Of a stretch of DNA of 64,000 nucleotides, positions 34,995-46,600 are shown piece after piece. The translations under genes were made by a program, and so were the position numbers. The stretch comes from Cladocopium goreaui. Lineage: Eukaryota; Sar; Dinophyceae; Suessiales; Symbiodiniaceae. The stretch covers positions 69,501 through 133,500 of the forward strand of contig CAMXCT020001676.1 of the NCBI GenBank assembly GCA_947184155.2, written 5' to 3'. Each line of letters begins with the position of its first letter. Within the stretch, counting starts at the first letter, position 1. The notes beneath the pieces were generated by a model that saw only the letters and a list, made by a program, of their open reading frames with translations, searched no databases and was not told the origin of the DNA.

Positions 34995-35554
34995 GTAAAT
35001 TCTTTTGCGACGTCACCAGGCATGATGGTTATATCTATATATATATAGATATATAGTATAGGGAAACGACTATGAAAAACTACAATTGCACTATGTAAGA
35101 TATTTCTGCTGGGCAGCAGCTTAGCCAACATTTTTCTACCTTAGTCGCCTTAGCCCCTGGCCCCCTGGCCCTTGCGCACAGCCCTGTAAACCAAAGATAT
35201 CGGAGTTTTTTGGGGGCCCCAATTTTTTTTGGGGCCCCTGGCTGAGAATTTGCACAGGTCTTGCGTTTTAACTGGTGGCTTGTGTTTTATGGATTGGCCC
35301 CCCCCAAATAGGCACCAAACTCTGCATTTTGGACCAAAGAGAAACCATGCCATTCTCATGGATTCATGGCTCAACAAAAAAGATAAACCACAAGGCAATG
35401 CAAGTTTGAGTCACCTTAGTTATCATACATGTTACATATAACTATAACTTGTAACCAGGTAATTCATTTTTTTATTACATATATACTTACTACATACTTA
35501 GCTCAAACCAACCCATCCAAGATTCAAAAGTCAAATCATTGTCATTGTCATAGA

Positions 35555-37665
35555 AGGCTGGGAAAATTTTAAAATTCAAAAAAGGCTGCGAAAAGATAGC
35601 ATTATGGATTCCCTTAAACGATTTTTTTTCAAATAAGAAAATTTTAAAAATCAAAAAAGGCTGGGAGAAGATAGGGTTATGGATTCCCTTATTTGATTTT
35701 TTTTCAAATAAGAAATTGATTTTTTTAAAAAAAAAACTAGTTTTTTTTAAGGAATCTCTTAAACGATTCTCAAATAAGCAAATTTGAAACTTCAAAAAAG
35801 GCTAGGAGAAGATAGGATTATGGATTCCCTTATTATGCCCTTATTTGATGTTTTTTTCAAATAAGAACTTTGAAAAAAACTAGGATTTTATATGAATCTC
35901 TTAAACGATTTTTGTTCTCAAATAAGCAAATTTGAAAATTCAAAAAAGGCTAGGAGAATATAGGATTATGGATTCCCTTAAACGTTTTTTTTCAAATAAG
36001 AAAATTTAAAAATTCAAAAAAGGCTAGGGGAAGATAGGATTATGGATTCCCTTAAACGATTTTTTTTACCTAAGAAAATTTTAAAATTCAAAAAAGGCTG
36101 GGAGAAGATAGGATTATGGATTCCCTTATTTGTTTTTTTCAAATAAAAAATGTTTTTTTTAAAGACTATGGTTTTATATGAATCTCTTAAACGAGTTTTT
36201 TCTCAAATAAGCAAATTTGAAAATTCAAAAAAGGCTAGGAGAAGATAGGATTGTAGATTCCCTTAAACGATTTTTTTTTACCTAAGAAAATTTTAAAATT
36301 CAAAAAAGGCTGGGAGAAGATAGGAGGGTTCCCTTATTTGATAATCAATTTAAAAAAAAACAAGGCTGACATCGGTTCTTTCATCAAATTTGCTTCCAAA
36401 CTGGTGTCTATTGTTTTTTGTTTTTTTTTAATTGTTTAACATGTTTTGGTTGCATTTTTTTTTTGGAATTTTCCTTTTTTTACTATTTAATTTAGTTTAA
36501 ATATATAAACAAAAACAATACCAATCTCTCTGACTCTATTCTACCTACAGTTTTTTTTTCAATCATTTTTCTTATTTTGATTTGATATGTATTTGATAAA
36601 AAATATGGCAATCTTCTCCCAGCCTTTTTTTAATTTTCAAATTTTCTTATTTGAAAAAAACGTTTAAGGAAACATAATCCTATCTTGTCTTCTCCCAGCC
36701 TTTTTTAATTTTCAAATTTTCTTATTTGAAAAACAAATCAAATAAGGGAACCCTCCTATCTTCTCCCAGCCTTTTTTGAATTTTAAAATTTTCTTAGGTA
36801 AAAAAAAATCGTTTAAGGGAATCCATAATCCTATCTTCCCCCAGCCTTTTTTGAATTTTAAAATTTTCTTATTTGAAAAAAAAAAATCTTTTAGGGGAAT
36901 CTACAATCCTATCTTCTCCTAGCCTTTTTTGAATTTTCAAATTTGCTTATTTAGGAAAAAACTCGTTTAAGAGATTCATATAAAACCATAGTCTTAAAAA
37001 AAAAAACACAATTTTGTTATTCGAAAAAAAAACAAATAAGGGAATCCATAATCCTATCTTATCCCAGCCTTTTTTGAATTTTAAAATTTTCTTAGGTAAA
37101 AAAAATCGTTTAAGGGAATCCATAATCCTATCTTCCCCCAGCATTTTTTGAGTTTTAAAATTTTCTTATTTGAAAAAAAAACGTTTAAGGGAATCCATAA
37201 TCCTATCTTCTCCTAGCCTTTTTTGAATTTTCAAATTTTCTTATTTGAAAAAAACGTTTAAGGGAATCCATAATCCTATCTTCTCCTAGCCTTTTCTGAA
37301 TTTTCAAATTTGCTTATTTGAGAACAAAAATCGTTTAAGAGATTCATATAAAATCCTAGTTTTTTTCAAAGTTCTTATTTGAAAAAAACATCAAATAAGG
37401 GCATAATAAGGGAATCCATAATCCTATCTTCTCCTAGCCTTTTTTGAAGTTTCAAATTTGCTTATTTGAGAATCGTTTAAGAGATTCATACAAAAAAAAC
37501 ATAGTTTTTTTTTAAAAAATCAAATTTCTTATTTGAAAAAAAATCAAATAAGGGAATCCATAACCCTACCTTCTCCCAGCCTTTTTTGATTTTTAAAATT
37601 TTCTTATTTGAAAAAAAATCGTCTAAGGGAATCGAATCCATAATCCTATCTTTTCCCAGCCAGGA
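35555..37665. repeat. Palindromic satellite: two inverted arms of about 75-bp units
   Basis: The left arm (about 35555-36341) is built of units with AATTCAAAAAAGGCTGGGAG, AAGATAGGATTATGGATTCC, CTTAAACG and CAAATAAGAAAATTTT, spaced about 75 or about 140 bp. The right arm (about 36738-37665) carries the same units in reverse order and opposite orientation. A 400-bp AT-rich, T-run-rich spacer lies between. The open frames inside are by-products. Confidence 0.92.
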
Positions 37666-37952
37666 TGTTAGCACAGGACACGCATGCACCAAAAACAGTG
37701 CACGGCGCACAGTGGGGAAAAAAGGCCAGCAGCATCAATTTGGAAGAACTGGGTTCCATGTGTTTTTTTTCTGTTTTGGAACTTGCGCAATAATAAAACG
37801 CAAGGGCAAACTTATACCGCAAGCAAAACAGCTACCTGTGAAAATTGACACCCCTGGCCTTGTACTTGTTGGTTTCATCAACAGGTCAACCTTTGGAACT
37901 AGCCCCCGTGGATCCCCGTGCATCCCCTCGTTGAGGCGACGTTCCAAATCAC

Positions 37953-38020
37953 TCGCCCTCCTCGTCCTTCAGCTCCTCGTTGAACTCCACCTTTGCCGCC
38001 GCCTCGGTTTCGCCGCCGAG
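37953..38020 (-). CDS. Unassigned minus-strand exon candidate (acidic)
   Basis: On the minus strand, from acceptor CACAG to a GT donor, the frame reads LGGETEAAAKVEFNEELKDE then EG, a charged helix-like segment with GC-rich third positions. The plus strand is also open (LLVELHLCRRLGFAAEL) but less protein-like. If real, a minus-strand gene overlaps this region. Confidence 0.4.
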
Positions 38021-38202
38021 CTGTGGGGTATGAGCTGAACGCAAAGACATAATAAAGGTACTAAGAAAACATGTTGCAGAAAACTGAATTTCTAAGGCTA
38101 CTTTGAAGGTGTATATATATATATCGATCTAGAATGCTATAGATATGTCCCGTTATGTCCCCCAGAAACTTCACTGAAGCTAGTTATAAACTGACAGAAA
38201 AC

Positions 38203-38369
38203 TGCTTTTCGTTTCGGGGGCCCTTCTGTGTATTGTGAAGGGTGAGGCCCTTTACCGAAACCACTCAGTTGGTGGACATAGGTCAATTCCGTCTATGGAT
38301 GTCCATGGTAGATATGATATATCGATCTAGTTCACTAGAAACCAACAAAGTTGACTTGGGGGCCCCACA
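38203..38369. mobile_element. Family C-like element (GGGGCCC variant)
   Basis: GGTGAGGCCCTTTACCGAAA at the left and TTGACTTGGGGGCCCCACAG at the right, with CAGTTGGTGGACATA inside. Confidence 0.65.
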
Positions 38370-38658
38370 GTTGCACCATATTTGGGGATGTTCTATTCGA
38401 GGCAAATAGCTGCGATAGTGCCAGGTGTTGTGTTGGACGAAAGTGACGAAAGTGGATAAATCGGTACAGAATGTATTGCATTAGAAGTACAGCAGCATTT
38501 ACATGAACTGATGGACTCGATCATGGACTTCTTCTTTCGAAGCAGATGTTTTGAAGTCAGGCTCAGCCATGATGGCTGCTATAACGACCCGTTGAGGATG
38601 AGCCCTTTTTTTGGGCGCAGGGGTATGTTTCCAGGTCAAAGAATACCAAGGTTACCAG

Positions 38659-38701
38659 AGATTAAGAAGTTCAATTATCACGGCGAGGTTCAGGACAAGA
38701 A
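38659..38701 (+). CDS. Unassigned exon candidate (IKKFNYHGEVQDK)
   Basis: It ends at a GTGAGT donor at 38702 and reads EIKKFNYHGEVQDK. The acceptor is ACCAG or ACCAGAG. A family B element starts 19 bp into the intron. Confidence 0.45.
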
Positions 38702-38719
38702 GTGAGTTTTAGAACTTAG

Positions 38720-38829
38720 CTGGTTGGTGATTTGGAACCATGGAATTTTATGACTTTCCACATATTGGGAATGAAATCATCCCAATAGACTTTCATATTT
38801 TTCAGACGGGTAGGTCAACCACCAACCAG
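38720..38829. mobile_element. Family B element
   Basis: Left CTGGTTGGTGATTTGGAACC; right GTCAACCACCAACCAG. Confidence 0.9.
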
Positions 38830-38904
38830 CTTGGAGCTTATTTTCATATCATCCAACTTCGAAGGTCACTGATCCTGAGTCCGTCCCCTTGTTTTTCCAC
38901 CCAG

Positions 38905-39040
38905 GGCGAAGCGCCCACATGGCTTTTGTCGGGGAACTCCGGGAGCATCATTTTTCGAAGCCAATCAGATTTGTTCAATAGCTTCGATGAGCTTCACTTT
39001 GCAACAACCTCCAAAGCAATGCCGAGCAGGTTTCGAAGTT
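38905..39040 (+). CDS. Unassigned exon candidate (PTWLLSGNSGSIIFRSQSD)
   Basis: After CACCCAG a long frame reads GEAPTWLLSGNSGSIIFRSQ then SDLFNSFDELHFATTSKAMP. It is GC-richer than the flanks. Two other plus frames are partly open, so the reading is tentative. Confidence 0.35.
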
Positions 39041-39703
39041 ATGTTATGTAACATATATATATATATGATCATTTGCCAAAAATAGTTGACAGAAGTTTTG
39101 TACTAGTTGTTGATAATTAGTGTGAATCTAGAATCTAGTGTTTTTTCTCTTCGTTATAAGGCGGCACGCAACTAAATTCACCAATTCTGAAAGCCAGCGC
39201 TAGCAAACCCGCTAGGTTTGCGCTAGTTATTTTTAATATCAATGTTCAAAGATTCTTGTATGTGTTGCTGACTCGTTGGTATTTCAACACTAAGAAAATA
39301 ATAAGATATAGCACGTAGCGCCTTAAACCTAAGGATGTCTTAGTGAATTTCTGTGCTACCCAACCATTTTCCTATGCTTTTTAATGTGTCGTTCAATTTT
39401 GCGAATTTATACGTAATTTTACCCGCTAGATCCCCGCGAGCAATGCGCTAGCAAAAGTTGCAAAAAGATGCAAAAAGCGGCTTTGGCTGACCCGTGACCC
39501 AGTCGCCGCCAGAGAACAGTGCCAGCAAAGGCAACGACAAGGATTATATGTATATATATATATATAGAGGTCATTATAGATCTCCCATTCTTGGTGGCTT
39601 CAAGACCCCATTAATCCCCATTATTTGGTTCATTTGGTATCTATAAGAACCATGCTCTTATTTAACCCCCCTTAAATGGTTCAAAAAACAACCATCACCT
39701 CAG

Positions 39704-39863
39704 CCCGGCGCGAAAGCCCCGCCTAGCCAGGTCTCCAAGCAGCTCACGAGTGTCTCCTTTCGTTGGCAGCCGGGCGATGCCTTTATCCACTGTTGGCATC
39801 GGAAGCTCAGCGACACGTGCGCGGCTGCGCGGGCAGCAAACGTTGGGCGGGCAGTGGCTGGGA
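39704..39863 (+). CDS. Unassigned exon (VSKQLTSVSFRWQPGDAF)
   Basis: From acceptor CCTCAG to a GT donor at 39864 the frame reads PGAKAPPSQVSKQLTSVSFR, WQPGDAFIHCWHRKLSDTCA, and on to VGRAVAG. It joins in frame to 40044 (split Arg codon). The minus strand also offers an AG-to-GT open frame (GDTRELLGDLARRGFRAGL). Plus is preferred because its third positions are richer in GC and it chains with the next exon. Confidence 0.45.
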
Positions 39864-40043
39864 GTGGGAGATGACCATAGTTCAATGTGTGGGAAACTTG
39901 TCATAGCCAGATCAATATAGAATAGAAGACATAAAACTAACAAGTGATAGATCTACGGGCAAATCATAGTTAAGCTAGTTATAACATGTCATAAAGCAAC
40001 TTAACTACCGTGTTTTTTTTACCCCAGCTAGTATTGTCTGCAG

Positions 40044-40111
40044 GGTATATCGACGTCATTGATTTGTCCGGCTTCACCCTGGGCAGGAATCTGCTGATGG
40101 CGATTCCCGAT
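40044..40111 (+). CDS. Unassigned exon (YIDVIDLSGFTLGRNLL)
   Basis: From acceptor CTGCAG to a GT donor at 40112 the frame reads YIDVIDLSGFTLGRNLLMAI then PD. Just downstream is a family B element (40132). It may be near the 3' end of a gene upstream of the kinase, or an upstream part of the kinase gene itself. Confidence 0.5.
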
Positions 40112-40131
40112 GTCAGCTATACTTACATTGC

Positions 40132-40234
40132 CTGGTTGGTGGTTTGGAACATGATTTTTGTTTACCTGTATTGGGAAGAATCATCCCAACTGACGAACTC
40201 ATATTTTTAGATGGGTAGGTATACCACCAACCAG
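40132..40234. mobile_element. Family B element
   Basis: Left CTGGTTGGTGGTTTGGAACA; right GGTATACCACCAACCAG. Confidence 0.9.
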
Positions 40235-40628
40235 TTGCTATCCAGTCAAAGTATGCAGCAAATGACTATCCCTTAGTAAAATGTTGGCGGTTGATTCGAG
40301 TTGGCAGAGGATTTCAATAGCCATTTGCAGAATGATGTCACAGGCCAGGGTGCAAGCCTGATGTTGCAGCCCTTGGAATTCAACAACCACAACATTTCGG
40401 TTTGTCCGGGAGATACATTAGTTTCAAGAGGTACACTTGCTGGTATACAACAAATATAAGTAGTTATAAAAACATCAATTTTGGGGAAGTAAAAAACAGA
40501 ATTAGCTTATTTTAAGATCCCATATCATCCCATTTATCCCATGTCATATCGGATTTTCCCATATATCTAATATATTATCCCATGTTATACCATATTATCC
40601 CATTAAGTGTGTCAGAGTATTTTATTCC

Positions 40629-40684
40629 ATGGCATCCTGTTTTCATCTGTCGATTCTTCCATCGTTCAGAGCGTCGTCCACAAA
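40629..40684 (+). CDS. Kinase exon 1 (probable start)
   Basis: ATG at 40629 opens MASCFHLSILPSFRASST plus two bases of Lys. The donor GT at 40685 lies in the terminal repeat of a family C element. An AG (GTGTCAG) 14 bases upstream of the ATG could be a cis- or spliced-leader acceptor. The frame stays open to that AG, so an internal exon is also possible. Confidence 0.6.
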
Positions 40685-43600
40685 GTGGGGCCCCCTAGAT
40701 AGCTAAGTCGGTTTGTAACTCCAATAAGTATAGTTTATGGTACTTATAACCATAGTTAATGGGGTTATTTCGACCAACTAACATCACTGGGGGGGCCCAC
40801 ATTGCAGGTATCAGGACTACAACATGGTGAACCTCATCGGTGAAGGGAGGAACGGTGCCGTCTTCATTGTGGTGACCTCAGAGCCAATTTAAATGGTGTA
40901 TTATATTGTTATATCTTGTTAAATATAAGATAGCTAAGTTGGTTTATAAGTGGCTGAATTCTATGGTTTATGGTAGATATAACGAACTAGTTAATGGGGG
41001 TTATTTCATGGTGTACAAACCAACTAATGACCTCACTGCGACCGAAGCCTGGAATCATGGTTAATAAGGGAAATCATCCCCAAATGACCGCAAGTTTCAG
41101 GTTAGTGAAATATGATAATTTACCCAGATGAATGAGTTAGACCCAGAAAAAAAATCCTGGAAATGATATATATATATATAGTTGGTTTGTGAAGGGTAAA
41201 CAAACATGTTGGTGAGTTGCTTTTGTTGATTAGTCAATGTTAAAAATCTATAGTTGGTTAATGTTGGTTAGTTTTTTTTTTTGGTTGATATAGTGAACAC
41301 AGAACTTGGTCATTTTTCCATACCCACATATACATATCTTTGTGCTTCTTTGGGTACGTGTTTGTTTTTTTGTTTGTGGGATGGTACTTTGGTGGCTAGG
41401 TGAAAATAGTGAACTCTGCAGTAGAAAACTATAGCGCATGGGCGACTTCCCTAGAAGCTATGGAGCCCCAGAGTTAGAAGTTGGTTTTGAAACCCCACTC
41501 ATGAAGTAGTTCGATATAAACCCTATAAACCATATATATATATATATGCATGTATAGATTATAGATTGTTTATTGTCATGTTCACCAACATAGCTAATCG
41601 TAATCGGGGGCCTTACCCGGTGACTGTAATTTGATGATTGGTCAGGTTTTCTGGTTTTCTGGAGGGTAAAGTCAACCCCCGCGTATATCTCGGCTTGAAA
41701 CAAATAGGCATGGGAAGTATGCTCAAAAAGCAATAGATGTTTAAACATTTTCCACATATGGAGGTTTCCTAAAATGGGGCTTGCCCCAAATAAATAATCC
41801 CCCCCAAAACAATAATGCCAATGTGTTGTTTGGCCATATTATTCGGTCAGTTGGGCACCACAGGCACTAAGCCGTATGATCACCGAAGTATGGCCAGTCT
41901 CGCAGAAGTTGCCCGTGTTTCTTGCTGAAATGAGACATTGACATCGGTGGTCGTTCAGTGAGAGTTGGTGTTTACACCCTGAGGTTCAGCACAAGATCAG
42001 CGAGCAGTACTATGCTTGCAAAGTCCTGCACAAAGCCTGGGTCCCGGTGGGTCCTGGTGTTGGAAAATGGCACTTTGTGAATATCCCAACAGTCCCAACT
42101 AAGTATACTAAGTAATATCATTGGTGCAAATGTACAGAAGCCATCATTGGTGCCTTCTTTAAATAATTTATTTGTGACTTTGGGACATGTTCACCAGCAT
42201 ATTCTGCAAGCAGTTCCTGTTCCAAACGCTCGGAGAATGCCTGGTAGGCGGAACAGGACTCCAGCGCGCTACGAGCGGAGATCAAGGACTGGATCAGCTA
42301 CTGTCTGAAAATGGCGGACCGAACGAAGCAAAGGGGATACAACCGGTATACCCTCTGGTAAAGTAACATAGCTATTGAACATGGCCATAGAAATAGTGGA
42401 TTTACCCATTGAACATGGTGATTTTCCATAGTTTTTTTGTATGTTTACCAGAGGGTAATGTTGGTAAAACAACAGCTGGTTGGTGGTTTGGAACCATGGA
42501 ATTGTATGACTTTCCATTCAGTTGGCAATGTCATACTCCCAACTGTTACTCAGTCCATCATTTTTCAGAGGGCTAGCTATACCACCCAGATAAATGTGGA
42601 TCAATCAATGCCATTTGCACCACCTTTTTCTTGGGAGATGGTTCAATTCATAGCTATTAAATTTGGGGATTTAGGGGGACGGTTTATTAGAATTTTACCC
42701 ACATGAAATATTGGATATGATATTGTAGGAATAATTATACCCTCTGGTAATTTAACATAGCTATTGAAAATGACCATTTATAGTGGATTTTCCCATTGAA
42801 CACATGGTTATTTTCCATAATTTCCATAGTTATGTTAGTTTACCAGAGGGTATGTGGAACAATGGAATATATACGATGACTTCCGGTTTGCAAGCTGGAT
42901 ATTTTTCATGTTTTAAATATGTTTAAGGGGTAAGCCGGGTAAACGATCAAATTTTGCATGGTCCACGTGCCATAGCAACTCGTTAAAACACGAGAATATC
43001 ATTTTGATGTGTGCAAATCGATGAATTTCAAGATAGGTTAGGATAGTCATTTACAGAAAAAAATAATATCACTTATTTAAATCCTTAAATAGATGATAGA
43101 TGGAGAACTTTCACTGGAGATGTTCAGACATTTTCCTGCCCTTCTCTCTATTTGATGGGCATTGTCCAGAAGTTTCCTGGATTTACACAAGGTCGGCCCT
43201 CGGTCCCTGTTGCTTTATAAACCCTTTGAACTACATCGAACTATGTCTACTTCTATCATTTTATCATATTTTATCTACCATAAACATCCATAAACCAATA
43301 CAGTAGAATCCACTTTTGATGGCCACTAACTTAGCCAATTTCCTAAAGATTTTTCACGGACCCTCCCACCTTGCAGCTTTCCGGCAGAACTTGCGGATGC
43401 TGGACCATCCCCACTTGGTTCGCCTCTACGAAGTCAATGAAGACGCCGAGGCGAACGCAGATTTCCCACGGTTCGTTGTTTTTTTCAATCTGACGTAGGA
43501 TCCATGGTTTAATCAGAGTCACTGGTATTTAGTTAGCTTTAATCATGGGATATAACTTGATATAACCATATAACCAACCAAGTTGATATGACACTTACCC

Positions 43601-46600
43601 TCTGGTAAACTAACCTAACATAGCGAACTGGAAAATCACCATGCTATTAATGGGAAAACTCACTCTAAATATTTAATTAATGGGCCAGCTATTCAATAGC
43701 TATGTTAAATTACCAGATCAAAGGGTACCCTTAGGATCAAAGTAGACAAATAGGGCAGTATCGGCAAAGTCGGTCCCAGAAGGGTACTTTTCGGACAATG
43801 CACCATCTTTTGATCCTCAGAGTATAAGGTAGTTTTAAGTCATTCTGAATGAAATCTATTGAAATCTCATGTTTGTTAAATCTGACTTAATAAATATAAT
43901 ATATAATAATATATATATATATAATAATTATAATCTTAATAACAATCTGATCTTTTTTGCCCTGCTTGAGGCAGTTTTCCTGCTGATGGAGTATTGCAGT
44001 GGAGGAGATTTGTTCAGTCCGGTGGCTCAGATGAAGAGATTTCAAAGTGTCAAAAGTGTGCCAACTCGGTGTTGTTCCAGTTCGGTGGCCAACTCGGTTT
44101 ATAACAAAAGACAATGATTTATAGGGGATACATGTATTTATATATACCCTACAAGTCCGCGACATGAAAAGAAAGGGGGTTAGGACTCGACCTTTCTTTG
44201 GCGTGAACCCCCTTTGTTTGCATGCTTCGCTTTTCGGCTTTGGACCGATTCTGGTCAAAAACACATCACTGGGGGGCTCCATCTTGTACAGGTTTGGGAC
44301 AAATGCTCTTAGTTGAATGCTAAACAACGATTGAATGCAGAAACTCGCGATTCAAACAGACAACTTTGGTGATTTGAGACAAAATGTATCAAAATGTAAG
44401 CCAGTGGCAAACTCAAGTCACCAGAAAATATGTTAGACTTCACGTCAGCAAACTTTCTTCAGAACCGTTAGACATCATTACAGTTATGGCCATAAAAACC
44501 AGTTATAACTGGTTATTTCTATGGGATGAAATACATTCTATAAATGGGGTGACTTGTTAGTACTTATAACTGATCAACTGCCATAACTGTAGATATCATT
44601 AGACTTAAGATTCAACAAACTTTCAGCTCTCCTGCCAGGCCTCGTGACGGAAAGCCCCGAGGGTCGGCTGCCGGAGAAAACGGCCAGATCCTTCGCTGAG
44701 CAAATGCTCAGTGCGCTCCAGTGCCCCGGGTGGACTGGTAAGGTGCCACTGTCAGGAATGAGATATCACTTAAAATTGGGCGGTAAACCGGAACTAACCT
44801 CTCCTGTTTTTTTCGACAACGGTGATTGCCCCAGGGTTGATTTTATGTTATTCGGAAATGTAGCCACCTACTTGTAGCAAAGTTCATAAATGTTCCATAG
44901 TTTGAAATTGAAATTATTAATTAATGTATGTATGTATGAGGTATGAACCATTGCTATCCATTGCTATGTTAAATGGCCCAAGTGCAATCATGTTTGTATT
45001 CCAAGTCTTGTATGGGAGGACGCCCATTTAATGAATTTGGGAAAAAAAACGGGTTATGAACTATTTGCAAACTGGGATGCACCCCCGGTCGCCTGGTTTC
45101 GACAAGTGTTTCTTAAATGTTTGGGGCATCAAAAGCTCCGGTAATCAAACACAATGGAAATCCCCCATTGAATGATGTTCCATTGAAGCTCCATTGATAC
45201 AATGTGCGGTCCCCCAGTTATAAGTTGGTTTATAGACTCCAGTAACTATAGTTCTAAGTACCAACATATAATAACTTTTTTATACCAATTAATATAAACT
45301 ATAGTTTTGATTAGCCCGTTATAACTATATAGCTCCAGTAACCCCAGTAGCATTTTAAATTTAATAAGTTGGAGTCACGTTCACCAACTGAGCTCCGATT
45401 TTCCGGGGATTCAGGCCGCAGCTCACCTCAAATGGCTGCAGGTATTGCCACTCCATCGGCATCGTCCACCGGGACGTGAAGTCCGGGCCCCAGTGGAGAA
45501 GGACTTTCTGGGTCTTCTGCGGTAGATCCTAGCAGAAACATCCATAAACCCATATAAAAACCCTACAGGATGGGGCCTGGGGCTAAGTTGAGATATAAGT
45601 GGTTTAACTATGGTTTATGGCTTATGATAGATATAACTATAGTTAATGGGGTTTATAAACCAACTTATAACTGGGGGGGCACCATCCTGTATAGTTAGTG
45701 CGTGTTAGGACAAAGTGGTGCCCCCTAGATAGCCAAGTTGGCGAACATAGCTAGTATAGCTATATTTATAGCTAGGGCTTATGGGAATGATAACTATATA
45801 ATATCACAGTATATATATATATATAAAGTTCATAGGGCTTTACAAACCAACTTAGCTAACTATGGGGGGGCACCATATTGTGGGATGATCCTCTAAGTAT
45901 GAACTACCCCATTCTTTGGGTTGAAGGGGCAGATTCCAAGGACTTCACGACGATCTGTGCCATAATCTGACATCTCACAGATACCAGCCTTGCTTGTTGC
46001 CCAGAGAAAGGTTCCTGGGTTCCAAGGAAATGGCATTGCTTTGTCTGAAATTCCGTTTGATTCAAGGTCTTGAAGGCATTCCCAACATTATTCAAGGTCA
46101 TTATCTCAAATTATGTAGGGATACCCGAGGAATCGGAGTTTTTTGCTGATATCCCTACATACTACTGATTTGTCATAGTCTTGCAAGGTGGAGTCCCCCA
46201 TTTATAACTTAAGTCTAATCATGATCAAACATAGCAATCACCACAACCATCCCATAACCGTAGCACCGTGTGGGTACCTCTCTGTCACACCGAAAGCATA
46301 CTGAGATCGCCCTGAAAAGTTCCCTGACTTTGTTTTGGTTGTTTTTTTTTGAGGTGAAATCCTAAAAGGAACATGAGCATAAGGGTTAAATATGCTTAAA
46401 TCGCAAAAAAAAAACATGAAAAAGAATAAAAAGAAAACCATCGACATCACAAGTTTTGCTGCGAAGTTCCAGTTTCTGCCCGGATCTATCGCCTTCTATC
46501 CCCAGGCCAGAGAACTTCCTCCTGGAAGGTGCTGTCGGGGAGGCCAGGGAAAAGCCGGGGCTTGGGGAATAGAAAGGCTGTTAAGATCGATCAAAACCTA

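Noticed and set aside
35555-37665. Idea that the AT-rich palindrome is a centromere or replication origin.
   Set aside because: Sequence alone gives no support beyond AT-richness and symmetry.
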